A stretch of 9,224 nucleotides of DNA from Actinomycetes bacterium (GTDB taxonomy: Bacteria > Actinomycetota > Actinomycetes > Actinomycetales > Cellulomonadaceae), in NCBI GenBank assembly GCA_023460255.1, contig JAEWQZ010000395.1, positions 1 through 9,224 of the forward strand, written 5' to 3'. This document shows, piece by piece, positions 1 through 6,829 of this stretch (position 1 is the stretch's first letter; the number at the start of each line of letters is the position of its first letter). A program made the translations under genes and the position numbers. A model generated the notes under the pieces. The model did no database searches. It was given only the letters and a program-made list of their open reading frames with translations, and had not been told where the DNA came from.

Positions 1-367
1 GGCCCATGCCGACGGTGCGCGAGTCGACCACGTGCACGGGCACGCCCGCCGACTGCGCCGCCAGCTGGGCGGAGGTCACCGTCGCCGACAGCTCGCCCGA
101 GATGTGCACGGACACGATCTCGCTCGCGCCGCGGGCGGCCACTCGTGCGTAGGCGCGGGCGAACGCCTCGGGGTTCGGGTGGGCGGTGCGCACGCTGGCG
201 CCGGACCGGAGCGCGTCGACGATCTGGTCGGTCGTGATGTCCATGCCCTCGCGGTGCGCCACCCCGTCGACCACCACGTCCAGCGGCACGACGACGATCC
301 CCGCGGCCTCCACCAGCCCGGTGGGCAGGGACGCCGTGGAGTCGGTGACGACGGCGACGGCGCCCAT
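1..367 (-). CDS. DegV family protein, N-terminal part (3' end outside window)
   Basis: DegV/FakB-type proteins bind a fatty acid; in Firmicutes they present it to the fatty acid kinase FakA, and in actinobacteria the role is mostly unproven. Reading from the ATG at 367, the first residues give VAVVTDSTASLP, which carries the family TDSxxxLP motif. Further along are RTAHPNPEAF at the usual TSxP position, VHISGELSATVTSAQ (the family SGxLSxTxxSA motif) and VVDSRTVGMG, in the normal family order. About 122 codons of a usual ~280-residue protein are present; the gene runs off the left edge. The ATG follows the leuS stop by one base, and no good Shine-Dalgarno is visible, so translation is probably coupled to leuS. 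One mild oddity is TAHP where many relatives have TS-x-P. The family call is confident; the physiological role is not visible from the sequence. Confidence 0.9.
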   Translation of the reverse strand, partial: MGAVAVVTDSTASLPTGLVEAAGIVVVPLDVVVDGVAHREGMDITTDQIVDALRSGASVRTAHPNPEAFARAYARVAARGASEIVSVHISGELSATVTSAQLAAQSAGVPVHVVDSRTVGMG

Positions 368-368
368 G

Positions 369-3317
369 TCAGGCCGGCACCACGTTCACCAGTCGCGGCG
401 GCCGGACGATCATCGTCCGCACCGCACGCCCGGCCAGCGCCCGCTGCACCCGCTCGGAGCCGAGCGCCAGCCCGCGCAGGGTCTCCTCGTCGGCGTCCGG
501 GGACACCTCGAGCTTGTCGCGGACCTTCCCGGCGACCTGGACGACGCACGTGACGGACTCGACGACGAGGTGCGCGGGGTCCGCCACGGGGAACGGCTCG
601 CGCAGGAGGCTGCGCTCGTGCCCCAGGCGCGACCACAGCTCTTCCGCGATGTGCGGCGCGAAGGGCGCCGTCATGAGGACGAGCTGCTCGGCCACCGCGC
701 GCGGCACGCCGTCCAGGGACGTGAGGTGGTTGTTCAGGACGATGAGGCGGGCGATGGCGGTGTTGAACCGCATCGCCGACATCTCTGTGGTCACCTCGTC
801 GATCGTGCGGTGCAGCAGCCTCGTCGTGGCCAGGTCGGGCGCCTCGTCGGTCACGGTGACCGCGCCGGTCTCCTCGTCGACGACGTTGCGCCACAGGCGC
901 TGGAGGAACCGCTGCGACCCGACGACGGCGCGCGTGTCCCACGGGCGCGACAGGTCCAGGGGGCCCATGTACATCTCGTACACGCGGAAGGTGTCGGCGC
1001 CGTACGCCTCGTACATCTCGTCCGGCGTGACCATGTTCTTCAGGGACTTGCCGATCTTCCCGTACTCCTGGGTGACGGGGGCGCCCTGCCAGGAGAACCC
1101 GGTCGCCGACGCGGCGTCCTCCACGACCTCGGCGGCCTGGACCGGCTGGCCGCGGTCGTCGCGGTACGCGAAGGCCTGGATGTAGCCCTGGTTGAACAGC
1201 CGCCGGAACGGCTCGGCGCCGCTCACGTGCCCCAGGTCGTACAGCACCTTGTGCCAGAAGCGTGCGTACAGCAGGTGCAGCACCGCGTGCTCGACGCCAC
1301 CCACGTACAGGTCGACGCCGCCGCTCGAGCCGGCGGCCGCGTTGTGCTGCGGGCCCAGCCAGTAGCGCTCGAGGCCCGGGTCGACGACGACGTCGCGCTC
1401 CCCCGGGTCCAGGTAGTTCAGGTAGTACCAGCACGACCCCGCCCAGTTCGGCATGGTGTTGGTGTCGCGGCGGTACGTGCGGGGCCCGTCGCCCAGGTCG
1501 AGCGTGACGTTCACCCACTCCTCGTTGCGGCCCAGCGGGGGCTCCGGCGTGGAGTGCGCGTCGTCGGGGTCGAAGGTGCGCGGCGAGTAGTCCGGCACGT
1601 CGGGCAGGTCGACGGGGAGCTGGTCGGCCGGCAACGCGATGGGCAGGTCGTGCTCGTCGTAGACGATGGGGAACGGCTCGCCCCAGTACCGCTGCCGGCT
1701 GAACAGCCAGTCGCGCAGCCGGTAGGTGACGGTCCCGCTGCCGACGCCGCGCTCGGCGAGCCAGGCGGTGATCGCGGCCTTGGCGGTCGGCACGTCCATG
1801 CCGTCGAGGGTGATCCCGTCGCCGACGGAGTTGATCACGACGCCGTCGCCCGTCCACGCACCGCCCGCGTGGTCCTCGGGCGGGGCCACGGTGTGGATCA
1901 CCGGCAGCTCGTAGGCCTCCGCGAACGCGTGGTCACGGTCGTCGCCGCCCGGCACCGCCATGATCGCCCCGGTGCCGTAGCCCCACAGCACGTAGTCGGC
2001 GGTGAAGACGGGGATCAGCTCGCCGTTGACGGGGTTGATCGCGACGTGACCGGTGAAGACGCCCGTCTTCTTGCCGGCGTCGGCCTGGCGCTCGACAGCC
2101 GTCTTGCCGGCGGTCTCCGCGCGGTAGGCGGCCACCGCCGCCGTCGGGGTCTTGTGGCCGCCGGTCCACGCACCGTGGGTGCCGTCCGGCCAGTGCATCG
2201 GCACCTCGTCGAGCAGCGGGTGCTCGGGCGCGACGACCATGAAGGTCGCACCGAACAGCGTGTCCGGCCGCGTCGTGAAGACCTCGAGCTCCATGCCCCC
2301 GATGACCTCGAACGTCACCATCGCGCCCTCGGAGCGCCCGATCCAGTTGCGCTGCATGAGGCGCACCTTCTCGGGCCAGTCGATCATGTCGAGGTCGTCG
2401 GCCAGCCGGTCGGCATAGGCGGTGATCCGCATGTTCCACTGCCGCAGGCTGCGCTTGAACACCGGGAAGTTGCCGCGCTCGGAACGGCCCTCGGCGGTGA
2501 CCTCCTCGTTGGCCAGCACGGTGCCCAGGCCGGGGCACCAGTTCACCGGCGTCTCGGAGACGTACGCGAGCCGCTGGCCGTCGACGACGCGGCGACGCTC
2601 GACGCCGTCCAGGTCGCCCCACGCGCGCCCCGCCCAGGCCTCGGGCAGCGGGCGCGTGCCCGCCTCGTACTCCGCGACCAGCTCGTCGACGTGGCGGGCC
2701 ATGCCGCGGCCGCCGTCGGGCCGCACCGCCTCCGCGTCGTACCACGCGTCGAAGACCTGCAGGAAGATCCACTGCGTCCAGCGGACGTACTCGGGGTCCG
2801 TGGTCGCGAAGCTCCGTCGCGGGTCGTGCGCCAGGCCCAGACGACGCAGCTGGCGCCGCATGGTGGCGATGTTCTCCTCGGTGGTCTTGCGCGGGTGCTG
2901 GCCGGTCTGCACCGCGTACTGCTCGGCCGGCAGCCCGAACGCGTCGTAGCCCAGCGCGTGCAGCACGTTCTCCCCGCGCATGCGCCGGTAGCGGCCGACG
3001 ACGTCGGTGGCGATGTACCCCAGGGGGTGCCCGACGTGCAGGCCCGCCCCCGACGGGTACGGGAACATGTCCATCACGAAGAACGACGGTGCGTCGGGGT
3101 CGGCGTGCGCGCCGTCCGCGTCGGTCAGGCGACCCGTCGGGTTCGGCGTGTGGAAGGTCCCCTCCTCCTCCCACCGGTCCTGCCACGCCTGCTCGATGCG
3201 CCCCGCGAGGGCTGCGGTGTACCGGTGCGGCGGCTCGGGCGGGGCGGCGGGCGCACCGGCCGGGCCGGTGGCGGCAGCAGGGTCGACGGAGGGCTGGGCG
3301 GGGGTGTGCACCCGCAC
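369..3317 (-). CDS. leuS: leucyl-tRNA synthetase (LeuRS)
   Basis: Charges tRNA-Leu with leucine in the cytoplasm (class Ia synthetase). The 982-residue product is somewhat longer than the ~860-970 usual in bacteria and has a Pro/Ala-rich N-terminal lead of about 30 residues. HVGH (residues 94-97) is the HIGH motif and KIGKS (754-758) is the KMSKS-type loop. The CP1 editing domain carries TTRPDTLFGATF (348-359) and GYGTGAIMAVPG (447-456), followed by the Asp-rich DDRDHAFA segment that includes the conserved editing aspartate. The catalytic core (WLFSRQRYWGEPFP, DTNTMPNWAGSCWYY, LLYARFWHK) and the C-terminal anticodon-binding and VAGKVRD segments are intact. The chosen start is GTG at 3317; a GTG two codons later (3311) is equally possible, and neither has a clear Shine-Dalgarno. 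It begins 3 nt after the permease stop and ends 1 nt before degV, so no leader or T-box fits in between. Confidence 0.98.
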   Translation of the reverse strand: MRVHTPAQPSVDPAAATGPAGAPAAPPEPPHRYTAALAGRIEQAWQDRWEEEGTFHTPNPTGRLTDADGAHADPDAPSFFVMDMFPYPSGAGLHVGHPLGYIATDVVGRYRRMRGENVLHALGYDAFGLPAEQYAVQTGQHPRKTTEENIATMRRQLRRLGLAHDPRRSFATTDPEYVRWTQWIFLQVFDAWYDAEAVRPDGGRGMARHVDELVAEYEAGTRPLPEAWAGRAWGDLDGVERRRVVDGQRLAYVSETPVNWCPGLGTVLANEEVTAEGRSERGNFPVFKRSLRQWNMRITAYADRLADDLDMIDWPEKVRLMQRNWIGRSEGAMVTFEVIGGMELEVFTTRPDTLFGATFMVVAPEHPLLDEVPMHWPDGTHGAWTGGHKTPTAAVAAYRAETAGKTAVERQADAGKKTGVFTGHVAINPVNGELIPVFTADYVLWGYGTGAIMAVPGGDDRDHAFAEAYELPVIHTVAPPEDHAGGAWTGDGVVINSVGDGITLDGMDVPTAKAAITAWLAERGVGSGTVTYRLRDWLFSRQRYWGEPFPIVYDEHDLPIALPADQLPVDLPDVPDYSPRTFDPDDAHSTPEPPLGRNEEWVNVTLDLGDGPRTYRRDTNTMPNWAGSCWYYLNYLDPGERDVVVDPGLERYWLGPQHNAAAGSSGGVDLYVGGVEHAVLHLLYARFWHKVLYDLGHVSGAEPFRRLFNQGYIQAFAYRDDRGQPVQAAEVVEDAASATGFSWQGAPVTQEYGKIGKSLKNMVTPDEMYEAYGADTFRVYEMYMGPLDLSRPWDTRAVVGSQRFLQRLWRNVVDEETGAVTVTDEAPDLATTRLLHRTIDEVTTEMSAMRFNTAIARLIVLNNHLTSLDGVPRAVAEQLVLMTAPFAPHIAEELWSRLGHERSLLREPFPVADPAHLVVESVTCVVQVAGKVRDKLEVSPDADEETLRGLALGSERVQRALAGRAVRTMIVRPPRLVNVVPA

Positions 3318-3320
3318 AGG

Positions 3321-4274
3321 CTACCGACCCGGCGGGGGCTCGTTGCGGGTCGGGTCGCCGGGGTCGTGGAGCGGTTGCCGCGGATGGTGCGGCGTCGGCT
3401 CCACAACCCCGCGGACCGGCGCGTGCGGAGCCCGGCCCCGCCACCGCGCCACCGCGTAGGCGATGGCGAAGGCGACGCCCTGGCACACCACGACCAGACC
3501 CGCGCTGGCCACGTCGAGGGCGTAGCTGGCCCAGACCCCGACGACGGCGCACGCGGCGGCGACGGCCGGCGCGATCCAGAGCATCCGCCAGATCCGGTCG
3601 GTGAGGAGGAACGCCGTCGCACCCGGCGTGATCAGCATCGCCACCGAGAGCACGACCCCGACCGCCTGGAGCGCGGCCACCACGCTCACCGCGAGCAGCG
3701 CGAGGAGCAGCACGCCGGTGCGTCGCATCGGCAGGCCGATGACGTGCCCGTGCACCTTGTCGAACGCGTAGAGGGTGATGTCCCGGCGCGCGAGCACGAG
3801 CACGACGGTGGCGAGGAGCGCCAGGACCACGACCTGCCGGACGTCGGAGTCGGAGGTGCCGAGCACGTTGCCGAACAGGATGTGCGAGAGGTCCACCCGG
3901 CTCGGGGTGATCGACACGAGCACCACACCCACGGCGAAGACCGTCGTGAAGACCACGCCGATGGCGGCGTCCTCCTTGACCCGGCTGGTCGCGCGCACCC
4001 ACCCGATGAGCGCCACGGCCCCGACGCCGAAGAGGAACGCCCCCACCGCGAACGGCGCACCCACGAGGTAGGCCAGGACGACCCCGGGCAGGACGGCGTG
4101 CGACACGGCGTCGCCCATCAGGGACCACCCGATGAGGACGAGCCAGCAGGACAGCAGCGCCGCGACGACACTGGCCAGGACCGTGACCAGCAGCGCCCGC
4201 TGCATGAACTCGTACTGCCAGGGCTCGGTGAGCAGGTCCCACCCGGGCGCCGCCAGGTGGACGACGCCGGTCAT
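3321..4274 (-). CDS. metal ABC transporter permease, ABC-3 family (manganese/iron type)
   Basis: Membrane subunit of the Mn2+/Fe2+ importer (MntB/PsaC/ZnuB family); it would form a homodimer with two copies of the adjacent ATPase. The 317-residue product is strongly hydrophobic from about residue 27 to 278, with around eight membrane segments. Family signatures seen are SLMGDAVSHAVLPGVVLAYL (51-70), KEDAAIGVVFTTVFAVG (100-116), VDLSHILFGNVLG (127-139) and VLSVAMLITPGATA (208-221). The Asp-x-x-x-His pair in GDAVSH lies where ABC-3 permeases are thought to bind the metal in transit. The ATG at 4274 overlaps the ATPase stop (ATGA) and has a GGGGGAG Shine-Dalgarno 8 nt upstream. The frame stays open far upstream, but that part is out-of-frame ATPase sequence. 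The cytoplasmic C-terminal tail (about 280-317) is rich in Pro and has four His, longer than needed for the fold. Zn specificity cannot be excluded from the permease alone. Confidence 0.95.
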   Translation of the reverse strand: MTGVVHLAAPGWDLLTEPWQYEFMQRALLVTVLASVVAALLSCWLVLIGWSLMGDAVSHAVLPGVVLAYLVGAPFAVGAFLFGVGAVALIGWVRATSRVKEDAAIGVVFTTVFAVGVVLVSITPSRVDLSHILFGNVLGTSDSDVRQVVVLALLATVVLVLARRDITLYAFDKVHGHVIGLPMRRTGVLLLALLAVSVVAALQAVGVVLSVAMLITPGATAFLLTDRIWRMLWIAPAVAAACAVVGVWASYALDVASAGLVVVCQGVAFAIAYAVARWRGRAPHAPVRGVVEPTPHHPRQPLHDPGDPTRNEPPPGR

Positions 4275-5002
4275 CGGGCCGTCTCCCCCGCCGGCCCGAA
4301 CGCACGGGCGAGGTTCTCGGGCGTGAGGACCTGCGCCGTCGGGCCGTGCGCGAGCACGCGTCGGTGCAGCAGGACCGACCGGGCGCACAGGGCCGGCAGC
4401 ATCGACAGGTCGTGGGTCGACACGACCAGGCTGCAGCCGTCCGCCACCAGGTCGCGCAGCACCGCCGTCACGGCTGCCTCCGACACCGCGTCGACCCCCG
4501 TGAAGGGCTCGTCCAGCAGGAGCAGGCGTGCCTGCTGCGCCAGCGCGCGGGCGAGGAGGACGCGCTGGCGCTGGCCGCCGGAGAGCCGGCCCACCTGCCG
4601 GTCGGCGAGGTCGGCCAGCCCGACGCGGTCGAGGGCCTCGGCCACCGCGGCGCGGTCGCGTGGCGCGGGGCGGCGCAGCGGGCCCATCAGGTGGTAGCGA
4701 CCCATGAGCACGACGTCCGACACGTCGACCGGGAAGTCGGCGTCGAGGTCGTCGGCCTGCGGCACGTACGCGACGAGCCCGGCGCGCCGTGCCTCGTCGG
4801 TCGTGCCGTCGAGCATCGTGACGGTCCCCGCCGCGGCTCTGACCAGCCCGAGCGTGGCCTTGAAGAGCGTGGACTTGCCCGACCCGTTCACACCGACGAG
4901 CCCGCAGGCCTCGCCGCCCTCGACGACGAGGTCCACGCCGTCGAGTGCGAGCACGTCCCCGTAACGCACCGTCAGGCCACGGACCTCCAGCGCGGCGCTC
5001 AC
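4271..5002 (-). CDS. metal ABC transporter ATP-binding protein (manganese/iron type)
   Basis: Cytoplasmic ATPase that powers the metal importer. The 243-residue product has every ABC motif intact: Walker A GVNGSGKST (37-45), Q-loop VPQADDLD (Gln82), signature LSGGQRQR (140-147), Walker B LLLLDEP (160-166, with the catalytic Glu165) and the H-loop STHD (His197). The DFPVDVSDVVLMGRY stretch after the Q-loop is typical of the Mn/Zn importer ATPases (MntA of cyanobacteria, PsaB, ZnuC). The start is taken as GTG at 5002, because the homology begins at ALEVRGLTVRYG right behind it; upstream in this frame is out-of-frame receptor sequence. The GTG overlaps the receptor stop (GTGA), and a GGGGAC 8 nt upstream, part of a tandem repeat, is the only Shine-Dalgarno candidate. 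The stop overlaps the permease ATG. Confidence 0.96.
   Translation of the reverse strand: MSAALEVRGLTVRYGDVLALDGVDLVVEGGEACGLVGVNGSGKSTLFKATLGLVRAAAGTVTMLDGTTDEARRAGLVAYVPQADDLDADFPVDVSDVVLMGRYHLMGPLRRPAPRDRAAVAEALDRVGLADLADRQVGRLSGGQRQRVLLARALAQQARLLLLDEPFTGVDAVSEAAVTAVLRDLVADGCSLVVSTHDLSMLPALCARSVLLHRRVLAHGPTAQVLTPENLARAFGPAGETAR
4283..4289 (-). promoter_or_regulatory. ribosome binding site of the metal permease
   Basis: GGGGGAG on the minus strand, 8 nt before the ATG at 4274 and inside the 3' end of the ATPase gene. Together with the ATGA overlap it supports this start over the longer open frame upstream. Confidence 0.65.
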
Positions 5003-6012
5003 CCCGCACCGTCCCCGGCAGCGTCCCCGGCAGCGTCCCCCGCCAGACCCTCCGCGATGAGCGCGATGTCGTGGCGCAGGAGGTCGAGGTACGTGGGCAC
5101 CGGCCCGTCGGGCCCCGTGAGGGAGTCGACGTACAGCTCGCCCGCGAAGCGGGCCCCGGTCTCCCGCGCGACCTGGCGCTGCGCCGTCGTCGGCACCGTC
5201 CACTCGCAGAACACCGCCGGCACCTCGTCCCGGCGCACCGTGTCGATGACCCGGGCCGCCTGCCGGGGCGTGCCCTGCCGCTCGGCGTTGACCGGCCACA
5301 GGTACGCCTCACGCAGCCCCGCGTCCCGCGCGAGGTAGGAGAAGGCGCCCTCACAGGTGACGAGCACGCGGTGCTCCGGCGGCAGGCCGGCGACGGCGAG
5401 CTCGAGCTCCTGGGCCAGGTGGGTCAGCTCGTCGGTGAGCGTCGCGGCGCGCCGGGCGTAGCCCTCGGCGTGGGTCGGGTCCGCGGCCGCGAGGGCGTCG
5501 GCGACCGCCGCGACGTACGACCGTCCGGTGTGCGGGGACATCCACACGTGCGGGTTGTGCGCGAGCTCAGCCGTCTCGCCGTCCGAGCCACGCACGGGCA
5601 ACGGGTCGACGGCCTCGCCGACCGCCACGACGGGCACCCCGAGCGGGTCGACGAGGTCGTGCAGCCACGACTCCAGGCCGAGGCCGTTCGCGACCACGAG
5701 GTCGGCCCCGGCAGCCCGGCGCAGGTCGTCGGGGGTGGGCTCGTACCCGTGGACGTTCATCCCGGGCCCGGTGATCGAGCCGACCGTGACGTCCTCGCCG
5801 CCGACGACGGCCACGACGTCGGCCAGGACCGTGAAGGTGGCGACGACCACCAGGCGACCCGGCGCGCCGTCGTCGGCGCCGCCCTGGGCCCGGTCGCCCC
5901 GCACGGGACCGGGTGCGACGGCGGACGTGCCGCAGCCCGCGACGGCGGCCTGGCCGACGAGCACGCCGACGACCGTGACGACGGCGACGATCGCCCGGGC
6001 GAGGTGGGCCAC
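4999..6012 (-). CDS. metal ABC transporter substrate-binding lipoprotein, MntC/PsaA-like (probably Mn2+)
   Basis: Captures divalent metal outside the membrane and delivers it to the permease (TroA/ZnuA superfamily, cluster A-I). The 337-residue product opens with a hydrophobic segment and lipobox VAGC, so Cys27 should be lipidated. Predicted metal ligands are His88 (NVHGYEPTP), His155 (NPHVWMSP), Glu221 (TCEGAFSYL) and Asp296 (LYVDSL). Glu at the third position is the Mn/Fe pattern (PsaA, MntC); zinc receptors have His there. Cys220 and Cys269 match the disulfide pair known near the metal site of cyanobacterial MntC, and the CEGAFSYLARDAGL and LYLWP-like surroundings also resemble MntC. There is no His-rich loop as in ZnuA. 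The GTG at 6012 follows the yceI stop by 37 bp and has only a weak Shine-Dalgarno (GTAGGG, 7 nt away). The C-terminus is a repeated AAGD tail. The receptor-ATPase-permease order matches mntCAB. Iron instead of manganese remains possible. Confidence 0.93.
   Translation of the reverse strand: MAHLARAIVAVVTVVGVLVGQAAVAGCGTSAVAPGPVRGDRAQGGADDGAPGRLVVVATFTVLADVVAVVGGEDVTVGSITGPGMNVHGYEPTPDDLRRAAGADLVVANGLGLESWLHDLVDPLGVPVVAVGEAVDPLPVRGSDGETAELAHNPHVWMSPHTGRSYVAAVADALAAADPTHAEGYARRAATLTDELTHLAQELELAVAGLPPEHRVLVTCEGAFSYLARDAGLREAYLWPVNAERQGTPRQAARVIDTVRRDEVPAVFCEWTVPTTAQRQVARETGARFAGELYVDSLTGPDGPVPTYLDLLRHDIALIAEGLAGDAAGDAAGDGAG
5011..5040 (-). repeat. 12-bp tandem repeat, about 2.5 copies, at the receptor 3' end
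   Basis: The unit GCTGCCGGGGAC (minus strand) occurs twice at 5034-5011, preceded by a partial copy to 5040. It is in frame and encodes an AAGD repeat at the C-terminus of the metal receptor. Its last copy supplies the GGGGAC that is the only Shine-Dalgarno candidate for the downstream ATPase. Confidence 0.85.
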
Positions 6013-6049
6013 GCGAGAACCCTACGAGGGCGGGGGCGCCCGGCCCACG

Positions 6050-6829
6050 TCAGCGGGCGAGGAGCAGCCGGATCTCGACGGTGCCGGCGGGATCCACCAC
6101 GACCCAGCCGAGGTCCGGCGCGCTGAGACCGAAGTCGGCGAGGGTCACGGGCACCTGGCCCACGACCTCGACGCCGGTGGCCGTGCGCTGCGCCTCGAGC
6201 TCGACGGCGACGGGGCTCGTGACGCCGTGCAGGGTCAGCTGCCCGGACACCGTCGTCGTCAGCGGCTCGTCGCCGGCCGCGAGCGTGGAGACGTCCACCG
6301 GCTCGGTCAGCTCGAACGTCGCCTCCGGGAAGGACGTCGTGTCGAGGGCGCGCCGGAAGAAGGCGTCCCGCGCCGACTCGTCGGTGGAGATGCTGCCCGC
6401 GTCGACGACGACCCGGGCCGAAGTCAGCCTGTCCGCCTCGACCTCAACCTCGCCGGTGACCGACTCGGTACGGCCGACGACGACGACCTCCTCGCCCGAG
6501 AGGACCTCGCGCAGCCGGTAGCCCGCCTCCGAGCCCGGCTGCACCAGCCACGTCCCGTCGATGTCGAGGGGACCCGTCGGCACCTGCGGCGCCGCCTCCG
6601 GGCTGGGTGAGGAGAGCGAGAGCTCGTCACGCGGCTCCGCCGCGACGAACCGCGCGTACAGCCAGGGACCGCCGACCATCACGCCCACGGCGAGGGCGAC
6701 CGCCACGACAGTGCGGACCAGGATCCGCAGCCGGTGGTGCGCGTGCGGGTCCCGGCGCCGCGGCTCCATGGTCTCGGCACGACGCTCGGCACGGCGCTCG
6801 GCACGACGCTCGGTGGGTGTCTCAGCCAC
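6050..6829 (-). CDS. membrane-anchored YceI-family protein
   Basis: YceI proteins are lipocalin-like beta-barrels that bind long hydrophobic molecules such as polyisoprenoids; the role of most members is unknown. The 259-residue product has an Arg-rich cytoplasmic N-terminus with an ERRA repeat (about 8-19), one membrane segment (about 40-58), a Ser/Pro/Glu linker (65-86) and a YceI domain from about 87 to the end. Family signatures seen are GTWLVQPGSEAGYRLRE, VVGRTESVTGEV, the RDAFF-to-TSFPEATFEL region (155-174), GQLTLHGVTSPV (196-207) and the final VEIRLLLA strand. The barrel should therefore face outside, tethered instead of secreted. The GTG at 6829 is preferred over ATG at 6769 because GGAGGG lies 6 nt upstream of it, while the ATG has none. 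It overlaps the end of copC by 8 nt, implying coupled translation. Context suggests envelope metal or stress physiology, which is inference. Confidence 0.92.
   Translation of the reverse strand: MAETPTERRAERRAERRAETMEPRRRDPHAHHRLRILVRTVVAVALAVGVMVGGPWLYARFVAAEPRDELSLSSPSPEAAPQVPTGPLDIDGTWLVQPGSEAGYRLREVLSGEEVVVVGRTESVTGEVEVEADRLTSARVVVDAGSISTDESARDAFFRRALDTTSFPEATFELTEPVDVSTLAAGDEPLTTTVSGQLTLHGVTSPVAVELEAQRTATGVEVVGQVPVTLADFGLSAPDLGWVVVDPAGTVEIRLLLAR
6773..6813 (-). repeat. 12-bp tandem repeat, about 3.4 copies, in the YceI-family gene
   Basis: Plus-strand unit CTCGGCACGACG at 6773-6784, 6785-6796 (one mismatch) and 6797-6808, followed by a partial copy. In the minus-strand gene it encodes ERRA repeats in the cytoplasmic tail before the membrane segment. 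Confidence 0.88.

Noticed and set aside
3318..3345. T-box or leader-peptide control of leuS.
   Set aside because: Only 3 nt separate the permease stop from leuS, and no T-box-like sequence was seen in the permease end.
1933..4305. A 790-codon minus-strand frame spanning the permease and the first half of leuS.
   Set aside because: It is out of frame with both genes, which carry clear motifs, and its product is low-complexity Arg/Ala/Gly sequence.
186..4697. A 1503-codon open frame on the plus strand, antisense to leuS, the permease and part of the ATPase gene.
   Set aside because: Its translation is a compositionally biased run of Arg, Gly, Val, His and Asp without domains. It lies opposite genes with complete motifs. 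Such antisense frames arise from GC-rich third codon positions.
4275..5354. A possible long N-terminal extension of the permease, since its frame stays open upstream to 5354.
   Set aside because: The extension is out-of-frame ATPase and receptor sequence. The ATG at 4274 has a good ribosome site and matches the usual family start.
4999..6012. Zinc receptor (ZnuA) identity.
   Set aside because: There is no His-rich loop, and Glu221 and Asp296 are at the third and fourth ligand positions. Manganese or iron fits better, though specificity is not proven.
6013..6049. A terminator or separate promoter between the YceI gene and the receptor gene, because of a GGGCGCCC palindrome.
   Set aside because: There is no T-run and no recognisable promoter elements. 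A palindrome of this size is expected by chance at this GC content.
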